From NCBI GenBank assembly GCA_023101885.1, contig JALPQD010000359.1:372001-436000 (forward strand): a stretch of 64,000 nucleotides of DNA. Direction: 5' to 3'. Shown here one piece after another: positions 33,533 to 44,964 of the stretch (position 1 is the stretch's first letter; each line of letters starts with the position of its first letter). The translations under genes were made by a program, and so were the position numbers. The notes under the pieces are model-generated. The model was not told the origin of the DNA. It saw only the letters and a program-made list of their open reading frames with translations, and did no database searches. The stretch is from Typhlomys cinereus. Taxonomy: Eukaryota > Chordata > Mammalia > Rodentia > Platacanthomyidae.

Positions 33533-33547
33533 CCACTCCTGGTACCA
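33533..33547 (-). promoter_or_regulatory. Primer-binding site, tRNA-Leu(UAA)
   Basis: The minus strand reads TGGTACCAGGAGTGG, complementary to the last 15 bases (with CCA) of mammalian tRNA-Leu(UAA) as I know it. It lies 5 bases inside the 5' LTR. Use of a leucine tRNA gives the ERV-L group its name. Confidence 0.85.
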
Positions 33548-33552
33548 AGATC

Positions 33553-34252
33553 TGTATTAGTCAGAGTTCTCTGAAGAAACAGAATCTATAGAATGTAATA
33601 TATGTATTTATATATATATACACATATATTACTTTATATATAAATTTATATATTATATATAAATATATAAACAAGCTTATTAAGAAATAACTCACAGTAA
33701 TAATAGTGTCCTTCAAGGTAGCTGCCGGCAGCAGCCTCCTTCCTGGCTGGAATGTTTCACAAAGCCTAAAGATCCCGAGAGGGTCCAAGCCTTTGCTCCT
33801 CCAGAGGGTTGAAGACGCTGGGCTCTGACGTCAGTGAAGAACAGCTGGGCTCCGATGTCGGCGATGAACAGCGAACAGCAGCAAGGCCTAGAGACCAGGC
33901 TCCAAGGGCAGCGGGAACAGCAAACAACACGATGAAAAGATGAAACTCCAAGTCAACCAAGGACAGAGGTAGCAGCAGCAGCAACCAAGAAGGCCACGGT
34001 GCTCTAAAGTGCACGCAGAGTGGACTCCACAGCAAGTCGACACCGGATCAGGGAAGAGCAAGTCCCTCCTTCTTGCACCTTCTATTATCCGGTCCACCAC
34101 TGGAAAGGACCACCCACTATGGGCTGGGTTCTCCACAGCAATCAGTCAAGTACCTGCAGGCTTGTTCAGGGGCCATTCTAAACCTTAACCTTCCACAGCT
34201 GCCCCCAAACAGTCTGCAACTGTCAAGTTGACATCGAAATGCAACCATAACA
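33553..34252 (-). mobile_element. 5' LTR of ERV-L provirus
   Basis: 700 bp; minus-strand ends are TGTTATGGTTGC...CTGACTAATACA, retaining TG...CA. It is longer than its partner because of a TA-rich expansion at about 33610-33670. The polyadenylation hexamer reads AATAAG here, against AATAAA in the 3' LTR. The GC-rich central part (33720-34060) would contain the U3/R region, but no TATA box is clear. Confidence 0.92.
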
Positions 34253-34257
34253 GGTAT
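34253..34257. repeat. Target-site duplication GGTAT, right
   Basis: Identical to 27081-27085, directly abutting the CA end of the LTR. Confidence 0.9.
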
Positions 34258-34279
34258 CTTCTGTTAGAAAGTAATTTTT

Positions 34280-34522
34280 CATTCATTTTGCGTGTGTGTA
34301 TGTGTGTCAGAAGGTACTGTGTGTCCCTGTGGGGGGCTGAATGACTTTGGGAATCATCCTAGATTACATCTACCTCCTTCTTTGCTTTGTTCTGGGATTT
34401 CCCAGCCTCTACCTGTCAGAGTCTGAAGTATAAACCATCATTTTTATGTGAGATCTGGGATCTGAACTCAGGTCCTTCTCTTTTCAAGGCAGAGTTTTAA
34501 CCCTAAGCTACCTATCCAACCC
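34280..34522 (-). repeat. Old B2-like SINE, TSD 14 bp
   Basis: Head at 34522, short TG tail near 34290. The flanking duplication agaaagtaattttt (34266-34279 and 34523-34536) is exact. It inserted only 14 bases beyond the provirus duplication. Body of the older subfamily. Confidence 0.85.
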
Positions 34523-34539
34523 AGAAAGTAATTTTTATG

Positions 34540-36010
34540 GGACGGTTAATGTGATCAATATGAGGAACACAGTGGAAGTAAAATCTTTGCAACTCCAGCC
34601 TAAATTATATCTTTTATGTATGGGTGACTTTGGGCCAGGTGAGGAAAGAGGACACTTGGAGGGCATTGGACAATGCCACCTACAGGTTTTGGGATGCTCT
34701 GGTGACCTTTTAGGATTAGAATACATTTCACAAATAACAAATCCCCAGACCACGTTACTTACGTGAGGCCAACATTTATTGTCATTATAGCTTAAATGTG
34801 AACCTTAGAGATCTGCACCAACTAAAATCGAGGGCCGGCTTTCATTAAAGTTTGTCCTTCCCCCATGTGGAACACCACCTCTGCAGGCAGTGCTGGACAT
34901 CGGGGCCTGAAAACTTCTGCTTCTTTCTATTCCTCACCTCATGTTTGTCTCTATCATGAGAAGAGAGGGAAAGCAATGCAGGTCCTTGTTTTTCTTCCTC
35001 TGAGATTCTGGAAATTAAAATGGAAACTAAAGCACGATTGATACTTGGCTTTGCTCAGAACCTTGATGAATGCCTTTCTATTTCAAGAAGCAATAGCTTT
35101 AATTTTTCATCAGATCTTTATATGGAATTGAGACATTTATAGACCACATCATAGCCCTTTGACTGTGTTTGCTGGCTTGAATCAAAGGTGTTATTCCATA
35201 TTTTCAGTTATTACCCTTTCATATAAGAAGTACCATTATTTTACTTTGCTGATTTCTGGTGCTTCCTTGATGATTTCCAGGAGACTATCCCATAATTCGA
35301 TTTTTGCCACTTTCTGATCTCTTATTTTGAAATTCTGTCCTTACTTTTAACTGAAGGTATTGTATAAATTTCAAAATGCCCCCTTTGCCAGAGTTCCAAA
35401 TACTTAGTTGCAGTGATTTACTGAATATTCCCTTTGACTTTCTATCACCAAAAATTCTCTCCGCCTCATCTTCCTCGTTTTCCTCTTCCTCCTCCTCCTC
35501 TTCATATTTTCTTCTTCTTCCTCTTTTCTCACCCTCGTTTTTTTACTGTAGCCCCTCTCTTTCCTTCTCCCTCACCCCTCTTTCTTTATTTAAGTATATA
35601 TTTAACAATGTAACCTTACTTGGAGAGAGGAGCTGTAGAGAGAGGAAGAGTGAGTAGAGCATCACCCCTAAGAGTTTATTTGAAATAAAGTAAATGGACA
35701 ATTACTGGCCTAGGTGAGCCTTAAGATCTCTGCTAGTCCACAATTGTGAGGGTTCCATGTCTCTAATACAATGTATTTCTGAAGATATGTAATTTGGTCT
35801 ACTCCTTTTTCAAAGGTTGGGATCCATCTTGGTGACAATAGTTGTTCCTTTACTTTTGTAACAGTTGCTACATGTCAAAGATAGAAGCAAGGATTCAAGA
35901 AGGGGTGCCCAGATTTGGATGTAAATAGGGTTCCAGGAGAAAAAATGCAGAGGAAATTAGACTTTGTGTGGTAACTCTGTCACATGTAAAATAATATATT
36001 AGAATATCTA
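34540..36010. other. Mostly unique, with pyrimidine microsatellite
   Basis: No gene supported. A TCC/TTC-rich run occupies 35456-35530. The small frame at 35376-35657 merely translates this run. Confidence 0.5.
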
Positions 36011-36012
36011 AC

Positions 36013-36367
36013 TGTCGCAGTTTGAAATGTAAATTGTCTCCCACAAGCTCAAGTGTTTGAATCAGTTGGCTGGGAAGGTCATGACACTTTTAGAAGGTAG
36101 AATCTTGCTGGAGAAAGGGTGTGCCTTAAGATTGGTTGGCCCTACCTAATCTTCTATTATAGTTGGCAGTTTTGCAGCTCTCTCAACCTCCACGAGGTCT
36201 ACAATGATCAAAGCCATCTCCAGCTTCTGCCAACCAGCCATGCCTTTTACATTATAAAGGTTTGTACTTCCTCTTTGGAACCATAAATCAAATAAATCTC
36301 CCTTCCTCCCTTTAAGTTATTTGAGTTTGAGTCTTGTCTCACAGCAGCAGAGAGAAAGATTGATACA
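36013..36367 (+). mobile_element. MaLR-type LTR (MT/ORR1-like)
   Basis: TGTCGCAGTTTGAAATGTAA...GATTGATACA. Internal order matches rodent MaLR LTRs: 'tcccacaagctcaagtgtttgaatc', 'tagaatcttgctggagaaag', 'ccataaatcaaataaatctcccttcctcc' (polyadenylation AATAAA). No clear direct repeat at the ends. Confidence 0.7.
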
Positions 36368-36659
36368 CTGGATATGCCTAATTTACTTTACATTTATCTT
36401 TTAAAATGTATTAGATTATATGATGATATTGAAAATACTTTATTAGTCTTTGGATATAGTATTTCATATAATTTATTGTCTATCAGTAGAGTAATTCTTT
36501 TATAAGAGAAAAAAGTTATGTATATGATATAGTACACAAAAATGTTAAGGCTTAAAACCTTCTCAGGAATTTTTCTGTTTGTTAGAAATTGTTTGACAGT
36601 AAGGATAAGTATAAACTTTCAGTTTCAGCTTTCATGGTATTTGTACTTAGTATTTTTTA

Positions 36660-36709
36660 TTTGTTTTGTGTATGTGTGCATGCGTGCATGCGTGTGTGTG
36701 TGCGTGTGC

Positions 36710-36754
<45 letters not shown>

Positions 36755-36976
36755 AAGGTACTGTGATTGCCTGTAGAGGCCCAAGAGTAACTCTGGGAAT
36801 AATCCTGAATTGCTCTTTTTGCTTTGCTTTGGGATTTCCCAGGTCCTATCTTCCACAATCAGAAATGCAGGCTGCTGTCATTCCACCCAGTGTTTTCACT
36901 TAGGATCTGAAATCCAAATTCAAGTCCTTCTGTTTATGAGGCAGAGTCTTAACCCTAGAGCCATCTCTCCAGTTCC
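36660..36976 (-). repeat. Old B2-like SINE with (TG)n
   Basis: tRNA-like head at 36976-36900, older-subfamily body, and a (TG)n/GCGTG tail at 36670-36752 on the plus strand. The duplication is decayed beyond recognition. Confidence 0.75.
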
Positions 36977-36979
36977 TTA

Positions 36980-38000
36980 GAATATTCTTAATAAATGTAT
37001 GTAGCAATCATACTAGTGGGTGGAAAATTATATCCAATAGCCACTGGAAGGTATTTTTGGATGTAAAGGAAATAAAAAAGCAGTATAGGTAGAAATTGTC
37101 ATCTCTTGTTCTTTCATTACTCAGCCCTGTCACAGTAGGCAGAAATAGGTGGAAATTCATAACGTAAAAGAAAGATTTAATTCTGGATGGGATATAAAAA
37201 TATTGGAATTTTTAAATGGCATTTTTAAGATGCAAATATCAAAGTTTATGGTTATCCACATGATTTCATAGTGAATTCTGCCTGTATTTCCTGCTAGATC
37301 TTTGCCAAGAACATCATGTAAATATTTTTTTAAGAATGGTCTTTTTTTTTCAGTTGAGAATTTTTCGTAAATAGAAAAAATGAGTTCATGACCTTGACCT
37401 TGTCTATTACATTTTCATCCCCTCCCCCTTTCATCCCATCCTCCCTGTCCTTCACCAATCCAGCCACATTCCTCCTATCTTCCTGTTCTCTGGATGTGCA
37501 GGGTTCTTTGTGCTAATATGGAACCAGCTCTCTGTGGTAGTATAAGTGGGACCACGGTTTTTTTTTTAAGTTCATCTGGTGTTCTAGAAGTGTATATGTA
37601 CATTACATTGTATAAACTTTGAAGTTTTCAATTATTTTACTTTATTGCTACTTTCCATGTGATCAGTTTCCGCACTCATTTTTCTCTTCCTCTCCCCAGT
37701 TCCTTATATTTGGTCTGCAGATATAAGATTCATAAGTAAAACATTCCCAAATTAAGAGTGTATAGAGCAGCTAGAAGCTATATGGGAATCTGAGTATAGG
37801 AACAGGGTTGAAAGATGCCCTCTTTTGATTGCAAAGATTCTCGCCAGGTAATAAGCATGCAGTCAGACAGCTGTGGATTTGAAAAGCACCTCATGCACTT
37901 TGAAATTCAACAAAATTATTTATTGCATTTCTCCCACCATCTGCACAGCGCTGTACTTGGGATAAGATGAATGAGTCACTGTCCGTGCCCTCAAATGGCT
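36980..38000. other. Unique; possible L1/MIR traces
   Basis: A pyrimidine-rich patch at 37420-37500 could be a reversed L1 tail, and 37905-37990 resembles an ancient L2/MIR motif. Neither is firm. Confidence 0.35.
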
Positions 38001-38022
38001 AAAAAAAAAAAAAAAAAAAAAA
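38001..38022. repeat. Poly(A)22
   Basis: Pure A run following an ancient-repeat-like sequence. Confidence 0.9.
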
Positions 38023-38380
38023 GGCAGGGAGCAGATAGTAAGCAGAAATTTATAAAGTGTGTAATAAAGATATAATCAGTGCTTTTATCTAGCCTAAGGA
38101 TGGCTAATTATATGCAAACAAAGCATAGGGTATCCATTGCCTGACTGAAACTTCTGAGTTTTAGCATTGATGCATGTTGGGGGCTTTGGTGATAAGGAAG
38201 GGGAAAGGTATACAGACTGGAGTTAGTTTTTGCAAGGCAAACAAGTTGATCATATAGGGAATAGAATGTCCAGAAAGAATTAATTGTAGAATAAACATAA
38301 ACAGATTTGTGATTTCTCTTGACATCCAGGTAAAGGATGGATTTCAGAAAGGAAGTATGCATTTAAGAAAGTGGTCTAGG

Positions 38381-38723
38381 GGCTGGAGAGGTGGCTCAGG
38401 GGTTAAGCCTCTGCCTTGAAGGCAGAAGGTCCTGAGTTCGGATCCCAGATCCCACGTATAGACGCCGGGCGGAAGTGGGGGCGGCCTGAGTTTCCGGTCC
38501 TGGTAGGGCGGAGCCTGTGAATCCCGGGGCAGAAGGTGGTGGAGGCGTCCATGGTGGTTCGCGATTCGTCCGTGGTTCTACACACACACACATACACACA
38601 TGCGCGCGCACATACATACGCACACATGCACAATTGAATAAATAATAATAAAAATTAAAAAAAAAAGAACTTCAGTGTCAAACAGAAATAAAGCCACATG
38701 AGATTTAAAAAAAAAAAAAGAAA
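38381..38723 (+). repeat. Young SINE with 3' transduction, TSD 16 bp
   Basis: The SINE head GGGGCTGGAGAGGTGGCTCA begins at 38378 (its first bases overlap the duplication). A and B boxes are intact, the body is CpG-rich, and a (CA)/(CG) tail is followed by AATAAATAATAATAA and an A run at about 38655-38666. After that A run come about 40 non-SINE bases (to 38706) and a second A run. Only then comes the second copy of the duplication aagaaagtggtctagg (38365-38380 and 38724-38739). The extra piece therefore travelled with the SINE RNA. Belongs to the subfamily without the GTAAACA insert. Confidence 0.85.
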
Positions 38724-39039
38724 AAGAAAGTGGTCTAGGATATTGTCGCAATAGTCAAGGAGGAGTGAGTGACAGACTGAATTGGGGCAGAAGGACTGTG
38801 TAAAACTCCTTGTTGTTATGGGGGCTAACATGAATGCCAATCAGTCATAGTCCTCTTACTTTTTAACCTATTTGTGTCAAATGTAAACCCTGAGACACAG
38901 GGCCCATTCTGTGACCAGGAACTGAAAGTATATAGTTTATATCAATGTCCTGAATCAAGATGGTCAGATCCCCTTCTCTGTGAGTACCATGTGAATGCTG
39001 GGAATCTTGATACAATGCTGCAAGAAACTCATGAAAGGT

Positions 39040-39120
39040 TTTTATTAGTTACAATTCTCTCTGCTATGACAGAAGAGCTGACATAACTTGAGGAGAAATT
39101 TTGGTTCACCACTCAATGAC
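39040..39120 (-). mobile_element. MaLR-type LTR end fragment
   Basis: 'ttagttacaattctctctgctatgacagaagagc' resembles the reversed LTR end seen elsewhere in the window. Short. Confidence 0.35.
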
Positions 39121-39285
39121 ATGCAGCCCATCACAGCTGGAAAAGGATGGCAGGTGGGCTCAGTCCACAGCAGCTGGAGCTAGAGCACAGTGTATAGTAC
39201 ATAGTGTCAACCAAGAAGCAGAGGCAGCTGAGCTGGAGCTAGGCTTCACTTCCTACAAGTTTTTGAACCCTCAAACAATGCATGA

Positions 39286-39644
39286 TGTCATGGTTTGGGT
39301 GTGAGTTATACCCCACAGGTTCATGTGCTTGAATCCTTAGTTTGATGTTTAGATAGATCATGGTAACTTTGGAGGTGGAGCCTTGCTGGAGGAAGGGATG
39401 ACACAGGGAGTGGGCTTTGAGGTTGGTTAGCTCCACTCTGTGTTTTTTAGTCTGAAGTTTGCTCTCTCACCCTTTGTAATAAACATGACTTAAGCCTTCT
39501 CCAACTTCTGCCAGCCATACCTGTTTTTATTTTTTTGCCATGATGGACTATATCTCTTTCTGGAACTGTAAGCCAAATAAATCTCCCTTTCTCCTTTAAG
39601 TTGTATGAGTGATGTCTCAAGTAGCAGAAAGAGTAACTGAGACA
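39286..39644 (+). mobile_element. MaLR-type LTR (MT/ORR1-like)
   Basis: TGTCATGGTTTGGGTG...TAACTGAGACA. Shares with the copy at 36.0 kb 'gttcatgtgcttgaat', 'ggtggagccttgctggagg' and 'aactgtaagccaaataaatctccc'. About 359 bp, a usual LTR length. Confidence 0.75.
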
Positions 39645-39649
39645 GATGG

Positions 39650-41130
39650 GGACTAAAGGCTGATGCCCTTGAGCCTACGGGGGATATTTCACATACAAAC
39701 TATAATAAAGCACAGAAAAGTCACATTCTAAGACTTGGGACCTTCAAACTTTTCAAAAGTATAGTAATACCAGTTACCTTTTTCAATGCTCTTTCTGGGC
39801 ACATTTATATTTCTTCCAGTAATCAGTTGTGTTTATATGGTGATTCATCTCAGTCCTCCGTTGTCCAACGCAGATGTAGTAATTGCATAGTAGATTTGAT
39901 AGGTGGTGATCTTAAGGGCACATGTCTAATGCTGGAATTGAACTTTGAGTCTTGAGTACAATGTTTTATCATCAAATTAGAGGTTCTATTTTTTCCAAGA
40001 AAACAAGATCAGTGATAATGTTCACCAGTTTCAACTTAATTCAAAAAAAGTATGGTCAAAGTATTTTAAATGTGATGACGAATTGAATTATATTTTCTGG
40101 TTTTTCATAGTTTTTTTCCCCCTCTCCTTTTTCCATTTGCAGGAAAGTTAGTTTGTCAGCACTTCTTCCTTCACCAGTCTTAGAAAGAACAGGAAAACTT
40201 AAGCAGATATTTGTAAGTATTCCTTCTTCTCTATTTAGGGAATTAGATACTGTTTTTGTGGAATAAATTGTTCCCTTTGTTTACCAAAATATAGCTATGC
40301 GATCTGAACTGACGTGCAATTTGAAATCTATCACATCTTAGAATGAAAAAGTCATGAAAGAAACAAAACTTCCATCAGAAAACTTTTATAATGAGTGCTT
40401 CCAGCTAGTAAATATTTAATTTATTCTTTGGTGATTTCCTTTAATTGATATCTCTTTCATTTCTTCTTCTCCTGTATGAGCTATGTGTGCCAAATTGTTC
40501 AGAAAGCTTAGAATACCAGTAGGAAAGATATAAAGGGAGGGGTGTGGACACAGGAGAGGGGAGCATTTGCATTCTTTCAAAAGTTATGTAACTTTGGACA
40601 ACTGTAGATTTTCTCATGATTAATACTGTAGCGAATTTGTTAAAACCCTTGCTAGTTCTCACATAGCTAATGTCTGCTCAGTTTCATCAGATTTATGAAA
40701 TGCCTATTGTTGTGTCATAATTATTCTTGCCAAGTAGGTCAGTTTTCTGGGAGACTCTTCCTGTTCTACCAAATCAAGGGTTTAAGTTAAACATGCATTT
40801 TCACAGACAGATGTTTTATTACATGAATTTAAAAGTATCGGTGAGAAAAAAAAAAACCAAAGAGATACCAACTTTATCCTGAAAAAGTATCTGTAGTGAT
40901 GGGATTGCTATACCTCACTCCCTAAAAGAAAAATTCATATTTAGTAAGTCCTATTTTATTCATAAGTAAAGCAAAGAGTCAGCCTAGAACATTCCAGAGC
41001 ACAGGATCCAGGGCCAGTGGTATAAAGACAGATCAGGAAAAGAAGGGAAGTACCAATCAATGGACTGCAGCGATGGTGGTTATTCTAGCTGGGAGACCCA
41101 TACAACACATCCCACACTGCAAATATTTGT
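39650..41130. other. No recognisable feature
   Basis: Unique sequence. Confidence 0.45.
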
Positions 41131-41150
41131 GCTTAAAAGTTGTTAGTGTG

Positions 41151-41441
41151 GGGACTGGAGAGGTGGCTCAGGGGTTAAGCCTCCACCTTGCAGGTGGAAG
41201 GTCCTGAGTTCCGATCCCAGATCCCAGATCCCAGATCCTGCGTTTCTGGTCCTGGTAGGGGCCTGTGAATCCCGGGGCAGAAGGAGGTGGAGGCCGCCAT
41301 GGTGGTTCGCTGAATTCGTCTGTGGTTCTACACATACACAGACACACACACACACACACACAGAGGCACACACGTGTGCGGGCACATACACACGCATATT
41401 CACACAGTTGAATAAATAATAATAATAAAAAAAAATTTAAA
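41151..41441 (+). repeat. Young SINE with internal deletion, TSD 16 bp
   Basis: Exact duplication aaaagttgttagtgtg (41135-41150, 41442-41457). Pol III boxes intact. The CpG-rich block following the B box is missing, and the segment 'agatccc' is present three times in tandem at 41213-41237. Ends with AATAAATAATAATAATAAAA. Subfamily without the GTAAACA insert. Confidence 0.92.
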
Positions 41442-41459
41442 AAAAGTTGTTAGTGTGAA

Positions 41460-42850
41460 ATGATAGCTAGCTGAGACCACTTTATCATTTAGGAAATCCC
41501 AGAAACATTGTTGCTTTGTACTTGATATCCATTTTATCTTGGTTGATTTATGATTACTTTAATGACCTCAACTTTATGAACTAGCCAGGAAAATCTGCCA
41601 ACAGGAACCGAGACAGATTTCTAACTAGCATCATCATATATAAACTCTGCAGTAATCTTCCATCTTTTCTATATTGTTTTGTACACCTTGAACTTTTGTC
41701 TGCAAAATGGTTAATAAACATATACAAACTATAAAGTAACTGGTATCTAGGAAATCATTGCAAGAATGTTGAAAGAAACTCTTGGGTCTCTTCTGTTTTC
41801 AGCAAGAGTCTAAGCTCATTGACGGGAAAGCCTTGCTGTGCCTCTAGAGCTTTCTGAATCAGGAAGCTTGTGGTTTTGCCTGCCTTACTCAGATGGGGAT
41901 AACAGGAGTGTGTGGTTTTTAGAGTCCAGATCATGTTACAGGAGTGAAACCATGGGATTAGATGTCTGTCTGTCTACATGCTAGGCACACGATTGACAGT
42001 CTCCTCTTCCTATTCTTGAGCTGCTTTCAGAAAGTCTAGGTCTTGATTTAGTGAAGACTTTCTGAACCAGAAAGGACTACTGGAGACCATCCAGTTTAAA
42101 CATCTTCTTCACAAAAGAGGAAAGTAAGTTTAGAACTTTTCCCAAGGCCACAGGAGAAGACCAGCATTAACAATCTGATTTCTGCTCTATCCCCTCACAG
42201 TGGGCTGACTCTGATCTGCTATTACAGGACCTGTAAGACCCGCGAAACCAGTTTCTCTAGTACTGATTTAGGCTTCCCAGTGAGCAGGTAGAAAGGGCTC
42301 TCCAGTTCAGCTTCCTTGGTCTGTCCAGCTGTCTTCAGAAAGTGAGAGTATTTCCTTTTCCAATCTCTGCTTGGCAGGAAGGCCACTAAGGCACTACCTG
42401 TGCACAATAGGGGAGGCCGTGGTCTGTCACGTCTTGCCTCTTAGCCTTGCTCCTGCTGTTTGCTGAGAAAGAGAGAGAGCCCAGGCAGAGCAGGATTTTG
42501 AAGGAAGATGAGCATCTCTCAACTAAGGGGAGGCTGTCTGCCAGCTGACATGTCCGATATTAACTGACTGTCCACCCACTGAGAATGCCATATGGATTCT
42601 CACACTTCATCTTCTTGACTGTGAGAGGTGTTACTTTGTTCATGTGCCTTTTCAAAGGTTTAATCTGAGAAGCGGCAGTCTTATGATCACAGTTTGCATT
42701 CCATTCCAAGCCCCTGTGCCTTATTTTTCCTCACTGCTCCCTTTTTAGCATCTGTAAAAATGGGTCAGTTGTAAAATGCAGACAACTGTAGACTTTGTGG
42801 ATTTTTCAGCAAGAACAATTATGTTATGCTTGCCTCTTTTTGGGAATTGT
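41460..42850. other. Mostly unique; MIR-like traces
   Basis: 42070-42180 ('gagaccatccagtttaaacatc..cccaaggccacaggag') resembles an ancient mammalian-wide repeat. The rest is unrecognised. Confidence 0.4.
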
Positions 42851-42859
42851 CTCCAGATT

Positions 42860-43170
42860 TATTTCTTTCTGTGTGTGCGCATGAGTGCATGGCGTGTATG
42901 TGCATGCACATATACATATATGTGCAGGAGAGAGGACAGCTTTGAGTGTTCCTAATTCCCTGTCTTTGTTTATTTTTGTTTTATCTTAAGACAGGGATTC
43001 TTACTGCCTTGAAACTTGCCTAATGGGCTAAGATGTCTGGGTGAGCCAACCTGTTTCTTATTTCCTCAGTTCTGGAAGTCACATATCATCACAAACAACA
43101 TTTGTTTTAAACTTGGGTTCTGGGGATTAAACTCAGGTCTTCCTACTTATTTCCTTAGCCCATCTAAACT
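42860..43170 (-). repeat. Old B2/B4-like SINE relic
   Basis: 'gggttctggggattaaactcaggtcttcctac' near the right end is the reversed tRNA-like head, and a TG/CA-rich stretch at 42870-42920 would be the tail. Strongly diverged. Confidence 0.5.
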
Positions 43171-43189
43171 CTTCAATTTCTCAGTTTAT

Positions 43190-43515
43190 TTGTGTTTGGT
43201 GTGTTGCATGCATGCGTTGTAGAGGACGTATGCAATAAACATGGATGTACTTTTCTGAGGAAGTCAGAGGGTGCTGTCGTCAGGTGTCTGCCCCCATGGC
43301 TCTCTACTTACTGTTTGACCCAGGGTCTCTTATCGAATCTGGAGCTCATATATTTGGTTAGACTGACAGGCCAATGAGCTCCACAGATCTGTTCCATGAG
43401 CCTAGCCACTTCTCCAGTGCGCTAGGGTTAAGAACATGTACCCAGCTTTCATGTGAGTTGGGGACTGTTCAGGTTACATGGCAAACACTTTATCAAGTGA
43501 GCCATCTCCCTAGGA
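43190..43515 (-). repeat. Old B2/B3-like SINE relic
   Basis: 'caagtgagccatctccctagg' at the right end is a reversed SINE head, and 'gtcagagggtgctgtcg' at the left resembles B2/B3 bodies. Possibly two fragments. Confidence 0.4.
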
Positions 43516-43519
43516 TCCA

Positions 43520-44960
43520 AGTGCATCCCAATCTATTCCATTTGGGGCAGTCAGAATGACCTTTCTAAAATTTAGTTTCACTTGTCCTGCAATAACTTCC
43601 TCTAGCTATTAGAGCACACTATATCCTCAACAAGCATGAGAGACAAGGTCTTATATCTCACTCTTGCATCTTGTACAGCTTTGTGTTGTTCTTTGTGTGT
43701 TCTTTGTTGTTGTTCTTTATGCTGGCCACAGAGCTTTCCTGCAGGCATGATATGTGTTCTTCTTCTGCCATAAAATGTTTATTTTTACCTTTCCACAAAC
43801 TCTGCTTTTATGCCTCATTTCAGTTCATACTAATACTGATTTTGATATTCAGTAACACCTTGTAATTTTTATGACTGTCATTTATAATAATACATAAGTA
43901 TCTATTAATAGTTTTGCCCATGAGATTCCATAAAAACAATTGCAAAACTGTTTTTAATGAGCATTATAGCTATTACCCAGTACATATTTTTCAGTGAACT
44001 TACAAATTAATAAAAGTAATTATGGATTAGTTAACTTATACTTTATCATTTGTTTGGTATGCTTTGTATTTTTAAAATACCAAAAAATACTTTTGTTCTT
44101 GTAGAATAAAATGTTTCTACTATATATAATACTGCTCAAATATTCAAATGATATAGGATTTCCCTTGATATTATATGGTAATTGCCTTTCCATTTCTGAA
44201 GTCAATTTGCTCAATAATAAATGAGACAGATTTTAACAGCATAGGGATAATTACCAAACTAATTGTTTTTTTTTAATTAAACCAAAGCAATTAAAACTTG
44301 GGAACTGCAAGTATAAAATAATAATATGTCATCATTTAGTGTGTCAATAGAGGATGGAAAGATGTCATAACTTGTTTTTAAATGTCACATCTTTATTGTA
44401 TTTACTAACTAAATGAAGGCTTTCCAACCCAGCCTTCCTGAAAATAATCTGGAATATTCACAAATGATACATTAGATTCTCTTGACAAGTGACTCAACAA
44501 GAGATACAGAGCTAGAAATAGAAATAGAAAAACAGATAAGTGAGAAGAAATTTATTAGGGCGATTATCTCATGTAATTATAGAAGTGAAGACTGAAAACA
44601 TGGAGTCTAAAAACTGGGATCCTGGGATGCTAGAAGCATGGTTTAGTCCAAGTCTAAAATCTCAAACACTGGTGATACCCAGATAACTCTCACTTTGAGG
44701 CCAAAGCCCCGAAAATCCAGAAAGTTGCCATTGCAATTTCTCGAGTTCAGTCCCTATGGCCACTGGAGACCCTGGGAGGGTGGAAAGAGTATATTCCAGT
44801 TCAGAGAATATTCAATACTTCTGCTTTTCCTTTTTATTTTCCTTAAGTCTCTGGTGAACTGGATGGCTGTTCTTCACACTAAGTGTGTGCCTTCTTCAGT
44901 CTATGTACATACCTCTGGAAACACTCTCATGAACAAACTAAAAGAAAAATAGTAGTTTAC
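43520..44960. other. No recognisable feature
   Basis: AT-rich unique sequence. Confidence 0.45.
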
Positions 44961-44964
44961 CAGA

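Larger units (their letters stand above)
27086..34252 (-). mobile_element. ERV-L (class III) provirus, near full length
   Basis: A 7.17-kb provirus on the minus strand. In order of transcription: 5' LTR (34252-33553), primer-binding site, gag remains (33253-31684), pol remains (31721-28189) in the order PR-RT-RNase H-IN-dUTPase, an AT-rich 3' region, a polypurine tract and the 3' LTR (27739-27086). It is bounded by the 5-bp direct repeat GGTAT (27081-27085, 34253-34257). A tRNA-Leu primer site, a dUTPase at the C-terminus of pol and the absence of env identify the ERV-L group, to which mouse MERVL belongs. My hand count gives about 43 substitutions in roughly 610 aligned LTR positions (about 7%) plus indels, so the insertion is old and certainly fixed. 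Many frameshifts and stops make it non-functional. Confidence 0.93.

Noticed and set aside
36625..36858. His/Thr-repeat and Cys/Val-repeat peptides across (AC)n runs
   Set aside because: Translations of dinucleotide microsatellites in SINE tails; the same effect occurs at 1.8, 26.4, 41.2, 59.5, 62.2 and 63.6 kb.
38378..38460. Possible tRNA gene (pol III A and B boxes)
   Set aside because: The boxes belong to the SINE head; no cloverleaf-capable acceptor stem or anticodon arm of a functional tRNA is present.
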